Of a stretch of 64,000 nucleotides of DNA, positions 48,415 through 58,064 are shown piece after piece. A program made the position numbers and the translations under genes. The notes under the pieces were generated by a model. It searched no databases. It was given only the letters and a program-made list of their open reading frames with translations, and was not told the origin of the DNA. Positions within the stretch are counted from its first letter, which is position 1, and every line of letters begins with the position of its first letter. This DNA comes from Anaerolineae bacterium. Its GTDB lineage: Bacteria; Chloroflexota; Anaerolineae; Aggregatilineales; Phototrophicaceae. Location of the stretch: assembly GCA_022824365.1 (NCBI GenBank), contig JAJEAA010000005.1:1-64000 (forward strand), given 5' to 3'.

Positions 48415-51078
48415 TCAACCGCAGTCGCCCTCAATCACCACATAATCCGCGCTGATCCAGCCGCTTGCGCCCTCATGTTCCACCTCGAACCAACGTGGCG
48501 TCCTCGCCAACACGCTCAGCGTCGCATTCTGTGGAACGCCGCCGATGATTTTGCCGCTGGGTCCATCGCGGAAGTTGAGCAGGTGGGTGGTGGTCACAGT
48601 GCAATCGGACAAAGCCTGGCTGACCGGGATGGCTTCAATCGCGCCGATGTCGCAGCGACCCACAAAAGAGCGCGCCCGGCCAAGTTGGTCGGTATCGGGG
48701 CAGAAGCGCGCGTCAGCCGCATTAATCGCCGGGCTGCCCGGCAGCAACTCAAGATACGCCGACGAGTCGGTCGCTTTCTCCAGCATGGGGTCGCCGCTTA
48801 GCATCGGCGAACAGGAGCCGTCTTTGATCAAATTGCTAATGTTCTGCTTCAAGTTTTCACAAACCGCAGAAGATACATTGCCGACAACGATGCTGTTGCG
48901 CAAGTTAAACTTGCCGGCGGAAGTGAAACTATCTTCGCGCGTATGTAGCGCGGGAATATAATCGTAAGGCCCAGAAATCGTAACGTGAGTGAGGGTGGCG
49001 ATGACCCCATTCTCTATCGACAAAGCGGGTGAATACTTGTTGATGAAACTGCTGTTGACGACATCAAGCCGGGTGGAATGATTGACCATGCCAATCGCGC
49101 TGCCGGCCCCGGCCCCTCCCGAATAATTCTCGACGAAGCTGCTGTTGTTGACTGAGACGATTCCTCCGCCCGCATAAATGGCGCCGCCGCTATTGCTTGC
49201 GTGATTTTCAACAAAACTGCTATTGGTCACGGTCGCCCAGGAGTTGTCTACGCCTACCCAACCTATGAAAATCGCGCCGCCAGTACTCGCTGCATTGTTG
49301 ATGAAGCGGGAATCGCTGACAGTCGCCCGGCCGTTATTCTGCAGCCTGATCGCGCCGCCATTCTCGTTTCGGCCATTGCCTTCCCTCATAGTCAAGTTCT
49401 TGACCGTCAGTATCCCGCCGTCCACGTCAAATATGCGGAACTTTCCCTCTCCGCTGATACTGTGTCCATTGCCCTCGATGATGATACTGCTGGCGATCGC
49501 CGGCAGCGGTTCGAATAGCGTGATGTCCTTGTCCAAGGAAATGGTATCGACTCCGCTGCCGGCCGGGCAGCCACCGGAGGGCCAGTCTCTGTTGGCGGCG
49601 ACGATCTGATGGGCCAAGGTGCAGACCAGGGGCGGCACGGGCGTCGGCTCAGCCGCGATGGCGCCCCGCGCTTCAATCGCGCCGATGTCGCAGCCCCCGC
49701 CTTGAGGCCGCGGCGTACCGAGTTGATCGGTTTCCAAGCAGAACTTTGGATCGGCGTAGTCAACCGCCGGGCTGCGATCTCGCGGAGGATAATAAGCCGG
49801 CGAGCCGGTCAAGTCGCCGAGCCGGGGATCATCGCTGGGCCTGTCCGCGCAAGTCCCGTCGGTGCTCAGGTTGCCAGCATGTTCCCATGCGCCGACGCAA
49901 TCCTCGCCGTCTGCCTCACTGGCGACGATGCTGTTGCGCAGATAGGCTTTGCCGCCTGTCTTGCGAATCACGTCAGCCCCGTGCCGAGACCAATTCTCTA
50001 TAAAGGTCGCGTGGGTGATGGTGACTTCGGCGTTCTCGTCGATTTTCACAGCGCCCCCGCCGCCGTCGGAATGGTTTTCGCTGAAAGTGCTGTTGGTGAT
50101 GTCAAGGGCGCCGCGGCTGGCTTCGATCGCCCCGCCATCGCCGTCCATGACAGAGTTCTTCACGAAGCTGCTGCTGCAGATTGCGATCCTGCCGCCGCCT
50201 AACCAGTTGCCGCCGCTGATAGCCCCGCCGCTCTGGCTTGCGCGATTTTCAACGAAGCTGCTGTTATTGACGCTCAGCCTGACGTTGTTGCTGGGGGTCG
50301 AGATTGCGCCGCCGTATGTCGCCTTGTTCTCGCTGAAGGTGGAACGCTCGACCGTGGCCAGGGCCCCATTCAACAGCCGAATAGCGCCGCCATCGACATG
50401 CGACTGCAGCTCGGCATCAATCTCAGACCGGACATATCTGACACGGTGACAGCCCTCGGCATCGACGGAATGCTGCTCCGAATTGACGCCTTCTATGAGG
50501 GCGTAGAATGCGAACAAGGCGCAATTCTTTTCGAAGACGCTATTCAATACGCTGACTGTTCCGCCCTTCGCGTATATCGCGCCCCCGCTTTTTTCGGCGA
50601 TATTGCCCCTGAAGCTGCTGTCCTTGACGCTCAGCTTGGCGCTGCTGCTGGAAGCCGCGATTGCGCCGCCATGCGTCGCCTTGTTGTCGCTGAGCGTGGA
50701 ACTCTCAATACTGACCTCCGCGCCATTCCGCAGTCGTATCGCGCCCCCAATTTCCGCGTTGCCCCCTGTTAGAGTCAAATTCTTTATGGTGAGCTTCCCG
50801 CCATTTACGTCAAAGATGCGATATTGCTCGTCGCCGCTTATCGTATGGCCGCCGCCGTCAATGCTTATGTCCCCGGTGAGTGGCGGCAGCGCCGCGCTCA
50901 ATGTGATATCCGCATCTAAAGTGATACTGCCGCCGGCATTGCTGTTGGCCGCCTCGATGCCAATGAGCAGAGCGTCAAAGGTTTCGGCCGCTCTCGCTCG
51001 CGGCATCAGCGCAAACAGCGCGACTATCGTAAATGCGCATAGCAGCGTCCCCGTCATTCGCCAGCTCTTCATAGCCAT
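48415..51078 (-). CDS. Secreted beta-helix protein, two modules plus SH3 domain (cluster gene 3)
   Basis: An 887-aa secreted protein. The start at 51078 (MAMKSWRMTGTLLCAFTIVA) has GGAGG six bases upstream and opens a signal peptide ending near RARAAE. Module 1 begins FDALLIGIEAANSNAGGSIT; module 2 opens at about residue 484 (VCTLAHQIVAANRDWPSGGC). Rungs carry the usual GGAI and SSFVxN motifs, and YLRNSIVASEADGEDCVG precedes the module end. The SH3 domain from ~824 (CTVTTTHLLNFRDGPSGK, WFEVEHEGASGWISADYVVI, end GDCG) is almost identical to that of gene 1. Gaps of 43-44 bp to both neighbours indicate one transcript. Confidence 0.85.
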   Translation of the reverse strand: MAMKSWRMTGTLLCAFTIVALFALMPRARAAETFDALLIGIEAANSNAGGSITLDADITLSAALPPLTGDISIDGGGHTISGDEQYRIFDVNGGKLTIKNLTLTGGNAEIGGAIRLRNGAEVSIESSTLSDNKATHGGAIAASSSSAKLSVKDSSFRGNIAEKSGGAIYAKGGTVSVLNSVFEKNCALFAFYALIEGVNSEQHSVDAEGCHRVRYVRSEIDAELQSHVDGGAIRLLNGALATVERSTFSENKATYGGAISTPSNNVRLSVNNSSFVENRASQSGGAISGGNWLGGGRIAICSSSFVKNSVMDGDGGAIEASRGALDITNSTFSENHSDGGGGAVKIDENAEVTITHATFIENWSRHGADVIRKTGGKAYLRNSIVASEADGEDCVGAWEHAGNLSTDGTCADRPSDDPRLGDLTGSPAYYPPRDRSPAVDYADPKFCLETDQLGTPRPQGGGCDIGAIEARGAIAAEPTPVPPLVCTLAHQIVAANRDWPSGGCPAGSGVDTISLDKDITLFEPLPAIASSIIIEGNGHSISGEGKFRIFDVDGGILTVKNLTMREGNGRNENGGAIRLQNNGRATVSDSRFINNAASTGGAIFIGWVGVDNSWATVTNSSFVENHASNSGGAIYAGGGIVSVNNSSFVENYSGGAGAGSAIGMVNHSTRLDVVNSSFINKYSPALSIENGVIATLTHVTISGPYDYIPALHTREDSFTSAGKFNLRNSIVVGNVSSAVCENLKQNISNLIKDGSCSPMLSGDPMLEKATDSSAYLELLPGSPAINAADARFCPDTDQLGRARSFVGRCDIGAIEAIPVSQALSDCTVTTTHLLNFRDGPSGKIIGGVPQNATLSVLARTPRWFEVEHEGASGWISADYVVIEGDCG

Positions 51079-51121
51079 TTTCGCCTCCCGCCCCTTTTCC
51101 TTACTCAAGCAACCAGCAGTG

Positions 51122-54100
51122 TCAATTTGCTCCAAATTCGATTGCGCCGATATCGCAGCGCGCTCCCAGCGGTCTGGACCTGCCGAGCTGATCGGTCCCG
51201 GCGCAGTAGGCTTGGTCCGCCGCGTCGATCGCAGGGCTTCCCGCCTCTAGCGGATAATACCCTGGCGAGCCAGTTAATTCGCCCAGCAAAGGGTCGCCAC
51301 TCGCCCTCCCGTCGCAGGTGCTATCGCCGATCAGATTGCCGCGGCTCTCGGCCAAAGTCTTCCCGGCGCAGAGCCTGACTCGGTCGCGCTGGTCGAAGAT
51401 GATGCTGTTGCGTACTCGGACGCGCGAAGGATAGTTCTCAAAGATCGCGATCGCGCCCCCGTCATCGGCGTAGTTGTCCGCCAGCGTCACATGAGCAAAG
51501 GACAATGACGCGCCGCCTGAATAGACTGCGCCGCCTGACTTTGCGGTATTGCCGCTGAATGTGCTGTTCGTCACGCTAATCTCACCGCTGCCCCAAGTGC
51601 CTATCGCGCCGCCGACATTGTCGGAGCGGTTCTTGACAAAACTGCTGTTGTTGATGACGGCCTTGCCGTCTTCCATGACGATTGCGCCGCCGGCGCCGAA
51701 AGCGATGGCGCGGTTGTCGATGAAGCTGCTGTTGTTGATGATCAGGCGACTGCCGGGATTGGTAATGAATATCGCGCCGCCTTCTTTCGCCATACTTTCG
51801 CTGAAGATGGAATCATTGACGACAAGCTGGCCGATATTCTCCACCAGGACCGCGCCGCCTTTCGCATTCGGCGGCACTTTGCCCTTGGTCAGCCTCGCAT
51901 TGTTCAGGGTCAATCTCCCTTCAGTCACGTTGAAAATGCGGAAGCGATTGTCTCCGCTTATCGTATATCCATTGCCTTCTATCGTGATATCGCTGGTGAT
52001 GCGCGGCAGCAGCCGATCCAAGGTGATGTCTTCCTTCAGCGTGATGACATCCTGTCCCTTGCCGGCCGGGCAGCCGCCGGATGGCGCATCGGTATTGGCG
52101 GCGACTATCTGGTTGAAGAGCGGGCAGGGTGGGGGCGGCTCAATGGGCGCTACCGGCAATTCCGCCGTCGTCGATTCAATCGCGCCTATGTCACATTCCT
52201 CCGCCGGGCGCGCCCTGCCGACTTGATCGGTCGGAAGACAAAAGTCCGCATCCGCCGCATCCAGCGCCGGGCTGCCGTCTTTCAGCGGAAAATAGGCCGG
52301 CGAGCCGGTCAATCCGCCGACCCCGACATCGCCACTCGGAATATCCGAACAGGTCCCGTCCGGGTTCAGGTTGCCGCGCTGAACGGTCAAGCCGCGGCTG
52401 CAATCCTCAATTTCGCCCCGGTTGGAAACGATGCTGTTGCGCAATACTATCGTTCCGCCATAGCGATATAGCGCATCGCCGCCTAGATAATACGATTCGT
52501 TGTTGACCATGGTGACGTGCGCGAAACTGGCTTGCCCCGACATAATCGCCAAGACGCCGCCCGCCAGACCTTCGTTGCCGCTAAAGGTGCTGTTCGACAC
52601 CGCAAGTCGGCTGTTCCGCGTATAGAAGACCCCGCCCCAGGCGAATTCCGCCTTGTTGTTGACGAAGCTGCTCTTGCTGATCGATGTGATGCCGCCATTC
52701 AGCAGGAAGACACCGGCTTGCTGGTCAGCGACATTGTCCGTGAAACTGCTGTTATTGACCGTCACAGACACATCGGCGTTCTGCGCCGCAATGACGCCGC
52801 CCCGATAAGCCCAGTTGTTCTTGAAGATAGTATTTTCGGCGACGAGTTTGCCGCCATTCCGCAGTCGGATCGCGCCGCCTTCCGCATCGGTATGGCCCTC
52901 CGCGAGCGTCACATCCTTCAGCGTTAGCCGGCCGCCGCTCACATCAAACAGGCGATGCTCGCCAGCGCCGCTCAGCGTATGCCCCTTGCCCTCAATGGTG
53001 ATCGTGCCGACAATGACCGGCAGCGCCTCGTCCAGCGTAATGTCCTCGGTGATGGTGATGATATCGTGGCTCGTGCCGCGCGGGCAACCGCCTATCGAAA
53101 CATTTCGATTGGCGGAGCGGATGCGGTCAGCCAACGAACACTTCAAAGTTTCCAGAGTTTCCGGCGCAGGGCTAGCGGTTGTCGACTCAAAGGCGCCGAT
53201 ATCGCAATGGTCCCCGTAGGGACGCGCCGCGCCGACTTGATCAACATCAAGGCAAAACTCGCGGTCAGCGGCATCGACAGCCGGGCTGCCATCCAGCAGC
53301 GGATAATACGCCGGCGAACCAGTCAAGTCAGCCAGCATCGGGTCGCCGCCCGGCTTTGTCGCGCAGGTCCCGTCCTGACTGAAGTTGCCGCGATTTTCGC
53401 TCAAATAGCCCAAACAATCCGAACCGCCTGCGCCACCAGCCACGATGCTGTTGCGCAGATTTATGATTCCCCGTTCACGATGGATTCCGGCGGCTTTTGT
53501 CGGGTTGGCTTCGTTTGCCATCACGGTCAGATGCGTAAGCGTCGTTTCGCCGGCGTCGGTGTGAATCGCGCCCCCCGCATCGGCGCTATTGCCATGCAAG
53601 GTGCTATTGCTGATGCGCAAACGGCCCTCCTCAACAGCAATCGCGCCGCCGACTTGAACTGCTGAGTTGTCGCTGAATGTCGAAGCGCTGATGTTGCTGA
53701 TGCCGCCATAGGTCACGATCGCGCCGCCGGCCGCGCTTGCGGTATTGCCGACGAAGCTGCTGCCGCTGATAGTCAGTCGATTGTTGTAGGTCATGGAGGC
53801 GATAGCGCCGCCCGATCCAGCCCCGTTGTCGCGGAATCTGACCGCGTCGATCATGATCTCCGCGCCATTGCGCAACCGGATCGCGCCGCCTTGATCCTGC
53901 GCGCGAGCGTCGGTCAAGGTCAGATTCACCAGGCTAAGCCTGCCGCCCACGATATCGAATATGCGGAAACTGTCGGCGCCGCTGATGCTGTAGCCATTGC
54001 CTTCGATGCGGATGTCGCCGGTAATCGGCGGCAGCGCGGCTCCAAGCCTGATATCCTCAGTCAGCCCGATTATACTGTTGCCATCTTTGCTATTCGCGGC

Positions 54101-54223
54101 TTCGATTGCGGCGTACAAACTGTCGAAATTATCCCCGGCGTTTGCCTGGGCGATCAGCGCGAGCGCCATGCCCAGCGCAATAGCGACTACTACAAATGGC
54201 TGGCTCAAATGACTCCCTGTCAT
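51122..54223 (-). CDS. Secreted beta-helix protein, three modules, no SH3 (cluster gene 2)
   Basis: The longest gene of the window (1033 aa). The start at 54223 (MTGSHLSQPFVVVAIALGMA) has AGGAG six bases upstream and a signal peptide ending near ANAGD. Modules begin at about residues 28 (FDSLYAAIEAANSKDGNSII), 361 (KCSLADRIRSANRNVSIGGC) and 698 (PCPLFNQIVAANTDAPSGGC). Each has TIEGNGYTISG-type and LRNSIVAG-type signatures and closes with CDIGA(I/F)E. It ends right after the third closing motif (CDIGAIEFGAN), without an SH3 domain. It follows gene 1 by 50 bp. Confidence 0.85.
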   Translation of the reverse strand: MTGSHLSQPFVVVAIALGMALALIAQANAGDNFDSLYAAIEAANSKDGNSIIGLTEDIRLGAALPPITGDIRIEGNGYSISGADSFRIFDIVGGRLSLVNLTLTDARAQDQGGAIRLRNGAEIMIDAVRFRDNGAGSGGAIASMTYNNRLTISGSSFVGNTASAAGGAIVTYGGISNISASTFSDNSAVQVGGAIAVEEGRLRISNSTLHGNSADAGGAIHTDAGETTLTHLTVMANEANPTKAAGIHRERGIINLRNSIVAGGAGGSDCLGYLSENRGNFSQDGTCATKPGGDPMLADLTGSPAYYPLLDGSPAVDAADREFCLDVDQVGAARPYGDHCDIGAFESTTASPAPETLETLKCSLADRIRSANRNVSIGGCPRGTSHDIITITEDITLDEALPVIVGTITIEGKGHTLSGAGEHRLFDVSGGRLTLKDVTLAEGHTDAEGGAIRLRNGGKLVAENTIFKNNWAYRGGVIAAQNADVSVTVNNSSFTDNVADQQAGVFLLNGGITSISKSSFVNNKAEFAWGGVFYTRNSRLAVSNSTFSGNEGLAGGVLAIMSGQASFAHVTMVNNESYYLGGDALYRYGGTIVLRNSIVSNRGEIEDCSRGLTVQRGNLNPDGTCSDIPSGDVGVGGLTGSPAYFPLKDGSPALDAADADFCLPTDQVGRARPAEECDIGAIESTTAELPVAPIEPPPPCPLFNQIVAANTDAPSGGCPAGKGQDVITLKEDITLDRLLPRITSDITIEGNGYTISGDNRFRIFNVTEGRLTLNNARLTKGKVPPNAKGGAVLVENIGQLVVNDSIFSESMAKEGGAIFITNPGSRLIINNSSFIDNRAIAFGAGGAIVMEDGKAVINNSSFVKNRSDNVGGAIGTWGSGEISVTNSTFSGNTAKSGGAVYSGGASLSFAHVTLADNYADDGGAIAIFENYPSRVRVRNSIIFDQRDRVRLCAGKTLAESRGNLIGDSTCDGRASGDPLLGELTGSPGYYPLEAGSPAIDAADQAYCAGTDQLGRSRPLGARCDIGAIEFGAN

Positions 54224-54273
54224 ATACCTCTCCTCGATCCTGACCCTGCTTCTCAGCCATTTCCACACTATTT

Positions 54274-56865
54274 CTAGCGACAGTCGCCCTGCATAACCAC
54301 ATAATCCGCGCTGATCCAACCCGACGCGCCTTCATGCTCCACATTGAACCAGCCGGGCGTCCGCGCCGTCGACATTAACGTTTCATTGTGCGGAACCTGC
54401 CCGATCTTCGTGCCGTTGGGCGCATCGCGGAAGTTGAGTACATGGATCGTGGTTACCGCGCAGTCAGATATCGCCAGTTGGACCGGGACCGATTCAATCG
54501 CGCCGATATCACAAGGACCGACGATCGCGCGGGGATTACCGATTTGGTCGGTCTCCGGGCAGAAGCGCGGGTCGGCGGCGCGGATCGCCGGGCTGCCATC
54601 CAGTAGAGCAACAAAGACGGCTGTGTCGGTCGGCTCTTCAAGCATAGGGTCGTCGCTTGTCATAGGCTCGCAACTGCCGCCATGGATGATATTGCCGACA
54701 TTCTGCGTCAATTCGCCGACGCAATGCTGCACGTAGGGCGGCCCGGCTATAATGCTGTTGCGCATGCTGACGCGGGGCCTGTCACCGGATGCGGAATAGA
54801 TTATGTATATGGCCGTGCCGGCGCCTCGCATGACATGATTGTAAACGGTAACGTGCGTTAGAGTCGCGTTCGCGCCGTTGTCCGCCGTCAGCACGCTACC
54901 GTCCCAACTGGAGTGATTATTGATGAAACTGCTGTTTGCAACTTCGATTTTGGGGTAATTAAGCAAATTGATCGCGCCGCCGCTCTGCCGAGCCGAATTG
55001 TCGCTGAAGCTGCTGTCGTTGATGACGGCGCTGCCAAAATCCATATCTATCGCGCCGCCCGTTCTGATGGCGCGATTGCGAGTAAAGCTGCTGCGGTTTA
55101 CCGTCAAGCCGGTCTGCGCGCCGTAGGTTGAATCCACTGCTATAGCGCCGCCATGATCGGCCATGTTGCGGTCAAAGCGGGAATCGTTGACGACCGCTCG
55201 CGCGCCATTCTGCAGGCGGAGCGCGCCGCCGCGCCCGCTTGAAGACCGGCCTTCCGTCAGCGTCAGGTTGTTGATTGTGAGACGGCCCCGGTCGACGTCA
55301 AAAATGCGGAACTTCTTGTCTCCGCTAATTGTGTGTCCATTGCCCTCGATTGTGATTTCGCTGGTGACGGCCGGCAGCGGCGCAAAGAGAAGGATGTCCC
55401 TGGAGAGTTCGATGGTGTCCGCTCCCTTACCAGCCGGGCAGCCCTCGTAAGCCCGGTCCGTATTGGCGGCGATGATCTGATCCGCGAGTGTGCAAGTCTG
55501 GGGCGGGATGATTGGCTCCGGCGCTACTTCCGCCGCGGCTTCAATCGCGCCAACATCGCAGCCTCCGCCTTGCGGCCGCGGTGTACCCAGCTGGTCGGAA
55601 TCGAGGCAATACTCCGGATTGGCGGCATCGACTGCCGGGCTGTGATCCAGCGGCGGATGATAAGCCGGCGCGCCGCGCAGCTCGCCCAAGCGCGGGTCTT
55701 CGCTCGCCTTGATAGCGCAACTGCCATCCGTGCTTATGTTGCCGATGTTCTGCGTGAAGCCGCCGACGCAATCTTCATCGTTGCTGTGGCTGTGGACGAT
55801 GCTGTTGCGCAGATAGAGTTTTCCGCCGCCCTTTTCGATTGTGCTGCCGCCTGCATATTGCCTTGCGTTATTCATGAATGTCGCATGCGTTACGATTGCG
55901 GTCGCGGTGTGGAAAACTACTTCGAGCGCGCCTGCGCCCCAACGTGCCTGGTTTTCGCTGAATGTGCTGTTGCTGATTTCCAGCCGGTCATTCCATAGGG
56001 CGACCGCCCCAGCATTCCCGGCGGCATTCTTCACGAAACTGCTATTTGTAATTGTGGTTGGTCCTTGATTGGAAAGTATCGCGCCCGCGCTGCCGGAAGT
56101 CTCGTTGCTGACGAAGCTGCTACGGTCAATGGTCAGCCCCCCGCCTCTTGTCGAAGCGGCGATTGCGCCGCCGTTGGTCGCTCTGTTCTCACTAAAGGTC
56201 GACCCTTCAATGCGGGCCAGGGCGCCATGTAGCAGCAAAATCGCGCCGCCGTTGTAGCTCTCATTGGTTTCCTGACTCGAATTATGATGGGTGACATGTA
56301 AGCAGCCATCCGCGTCTACGCTGCGCGTTACCCTTTCGGCGGCCTGGCCATTGAGTTCGTTTGTCGACGAAAACGACTCGGCGCAGTTCTTCTCAAACTT
56401 GCTATTCAGGACACGGATCGCGCCGCCGCTGGCATAGATAGCGCCGCCGATTCTGGCTTTGTTGCGGCTGAGCGTCGAATTTTCGATCACGACCCGGGCG
56501 CCATTCCGCATTCGTATGGCCCCGCCGTATGCCTCGCCAGCGTAGCCCTCGGTCAGCGTCACATTCCTCAGCGTCAGCCTGCCTCCGTTCACATCAAAGA
56601 TGCGATAGGTATTGTCGCCGCTTATGCTGTAACCCCCGCCTTCGAGGCTGACCTCGCCCGTGATCGGCGGCAGCGCCGCGCTCAATGTGATATCCCCGCT
56701 TAACGTGATCGCGCGGCTTCCGTCGCTGCTGTTGGCCGCTTCAATAGCCGTGTACAAACTATCGAAACTCCCGCTGGCTTTGGCGCGCGGACTCGGCGCA
56801 GCCAGGATCGTTAACGCGAACGCCGCCACAATAGCAACTTTTAATACAGGTCGTCTCAATCCCAT
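54274..56865 (-). CDS. Secreted beta-helix protein, two modules plus SH3 domain (cluster gene 1)
   Basis: An 863-aa secreted protein and the first gene of the five-gene cluster. The start at 56865 (MGLRRPVLKVAIVAAFALTI) has GGAG six bases upstream; ATG 56871 and GTG 56880 are in-frame alternatives. Signal peptide ends near RAKASG. Module 1 begins FDSLYTAIEAANSSDGSRAI; module 2 opens at about residue 456 (TCTLADQIIAANTDRAYEGC). The SH3 domain runs from ~802: CAVTTIHVLNFRDAPNGTK, WFNVEHEGASGWISADYVVM, end GDCR. The extended -10 at 56891-56899 appears to be the promoter of the whole 14-kb cluster. Confidence 0.85.
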   Translation of the reverse strand: MGLRRPVLKVAIVAAFALTILAAPSPRAKASGSFDSLYTAIEAANSSDGSRAITLSGDITLSAALPPITGEVSLEGGGYSISGDNTYRIFDVNGGRLTLRNVTLTEGYAGEAYGGAIRMRNGARVVIENSTLSRNKARIGGAIYASGGAIRVLNSKFEKNCAESFSSTNELNGQAAERVTRSVDADGCLHVTHHNSSQETNESYNGGAILLLHGALARIEGSTFSENRATNGGAIAASTRGGGLTIDRSSFVSNETSGSAGAILSNQGPTTITNSSFVKNAAGNAGAVALWNDRLEISNSTFSENQARWGAGALEVVFHTATAIVTHATFMNNARQYAGGSTIEKGGGKLYLRNSIVHSHSNDEDCVGGFTQNIGNISTDGSCAIKASEDPRLGELRGAPAYHPPLDHSPAVDAANPEYCLDSDQLGTPRPQGGGCDVGAIEAAAEVAPEPIIPPQTCTLADQIIAANTDRAYEGCPAGKGADTIELSRDILLFAPLPAVTSEITIEGNGHTISGDKKFRIFDVDRGRLTINNLTLTEGRSSSGRGGALRLQNGARAVVNDSRFDRNMADHGGAIAVDSTYGAQTGLTVNRSSFTRNRAIRTGGAIDMDFGSAVINDSSFSDNSARQSGGAINLLNYPKIEVANSSFINNHSSWDGSVLTADNGANATLTHVTVYNHVMRGAGTAIYIIYSASGDRPRVSMRNSIIAGPPYVQHCVGELTQNVGNIIHGGSCEPMTSDDPMLEEPTDTAVFVALLDGSPAIRAADPRFCPETDQIGNPRAIVGPCDIGAIESVPVQLAISDCAVTTIHVLNFRDAPNGTKIGQVPHNETLMSTARTPGWFNVEHEGASGWISADYVVMQGDCR

Positions 56866-56890
56866 AGTCATCTCCAGCACTCTGCAAAAC

Positions 56891-56899
56891 AGTATAGCA
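56891..56899 (-). promoter_or_regulatory. Extended -10 promoter of the five-gene beta-helix cluster
   Basis: On the minus strand TGCTATACT (56899 to 56891) lies 25 bases before the start of cluster gene 1. No good -35 is seen. I saw no comparable promoter in the 33-50 bp gaps inside the cluster. Confidence 0.5.
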
Positions 56900-56993
56900 A
56901 GTTATGCGTCAAGCTCGCAGCTACTGAGGTCGCGATTGCATGTCGGCCATCTCGTCGCTAAACTCCGACGAAATTGATAGTCAGGAATAGCAA

Positions 56994-57788
56994 ATGACAA
57001 AAATCTCCGTCAGCCTGGCGCAGATGCGCATCAAACTCGCCCGCGTCGAAGACAATCTGGCCACAGCCGAACAGATGATTAGCCAAGCCGCCTCGCGCGG
57101 CTCGGATCTTGTCCTGCTGCCCGAGCTTTGGTCCACTGGCTACGATCTGGCAAACGCGACCGATTACGCCGCCGAACTGGGCGCGGGCATGTTTGAGCAA
57201 CTGGCGGAGTCCGCTCGCGCCAATAGCATCGCAGTCTTCGGCTCCATCCTCGAAGAGCATGGCGACCAGGTCATGAATTGCGCCACCTACCACGACGCCG
57301 CCGGCGCGCTCCGTGGCCTATACCGCAAAATCCATCTCTTCCGCCTCTTCGACGAACATAAGTGGCTTGGCGAGGGCTTGCAGCCCACGGTCATGAAATT
57401 GCCTTGGGGAACCGCCGGTCTCAGCATCTGTTACGATCTGCGCTTCCCCGAGCTTTTCCGCCGCTACGCCGTCGTCGATGGCGCGAAGCTGATGTTGATC
57501 TGCGCCGAATGGCCCCTCGTCCGCGTCCAGCATTGGCGTACCCTGCTTATCGCCCGCGCCATCGAAAATCAATGTTTCATCGTCGCCGCCAATTCCTGCG
57601 GCGATACCGGCGGGACAGTCTTCGCCGGCCACTCCATGATCATCGACCCCTGGGGTAAAGTGCTGTTGGAAGCGGCTGAAGACGAAGCGCTGCTCACGGC
57701 CGAAATCGACCTGGACGAAGTCGACCGCGTTCGGCAGCAGATCCCAGTCTTTGAAGATCGCCGGCCTGATGCCTACCTGACCAGCTAA
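56994..57788 (+). CDS. Carbon-nitrogen hydrolase (nitrilase superfamily amidase)
   Basis: A 264-aa amidase. The E-K-C triad is visible: Glu in LVLLPELWSTGYDL near residue 43, Lys in LYRKIHLFRLFDEH near 111, and Cys in LSICYDLRFPELFRRYAVVD near 145. The closing blocks NQCFIVAANSCGDTGG and GHSMIIDPWGKVL are typical. Layout resembles omega-amidase/YafV or Nit2-like enzymes that repair deaminated metabolites, but the substrate is inferred only. A possible -10 (CGCTAAACT, 56957-56964) lies 30 bases upstream. It is divergent from the beta-helix cluster. Confidence 0.9.
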   Translation: MTKISVSLAQMRIKLARVEDNLATAEQMISQAASRGSDLVLLPELWSTGYDLANATDYAAELGAGMFEQLAESARANSIAVFGSILEEHGDQVMNCATYHDAAGALRGLYRKIHLFRLFDEHKWLGEGLQPTVMKLPWGTAGLSICYDLRFPELFRRYAVVDGAKLMLICAEWPLVRVQHWRTLLIARAIENQCFIVAANSCGDTGGTVFAGHSMIIDPWGKVLLEAAEDEALLTAEIDLDEVDRVRQQIPVFEDRRPDAYLTS

Positions 57789-58064
57789 GGCGAAACCTGC
57801 CCAAGCCTTGAATCCGCCCGCGGCCTGTGTTACACTCGCCGCGTGAGTATATTACAGGCAGTCACAAGCAGCATATCGCTTCCACTTAAAGCCATTCCCC
57901 CACGCTTCATCGAAATTCAACTCGCGCTGGCTGCCTTCGTCGTGCGCCAAACTCCCCGATCAACTCTCTCAGACGCCAGGAACGCGCACGGCTCCCTTAC
58001 GTTGTATATAGAAACAAGGACGCAGGCTGCCACATAGTAAACAACTAGAATTCGGAGATGTTTC
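57789..58064. other. Intergenic region upstream of the CarD gene
   Basis: No gene is supported here. TGTTACACT near 57829-57837 is a possible extended -10. A 64-codon frame at 57843-58037 has no ribosome-binding site and no recognisable character. The CarD start is preceded by CGGAGATGTTTC, a good Shine-Dalgarno. Confidence 0.4.

Noticed and set aside
42865..56865. Autotransporter (type V) identity for the beta-helix proteins
   Set aside because: No C-terminal beta-barrel or PMP autotransporter domain is present. Genes end with the CDIGAIE block, an SH3 domain, or a short tail.
57843..58037. 64-codon frame between the nitrilase and CarD genes
   Set aside because: No ribosome-binding site and no recognisable composition; the stretch fits a CarD promoter and leader region.
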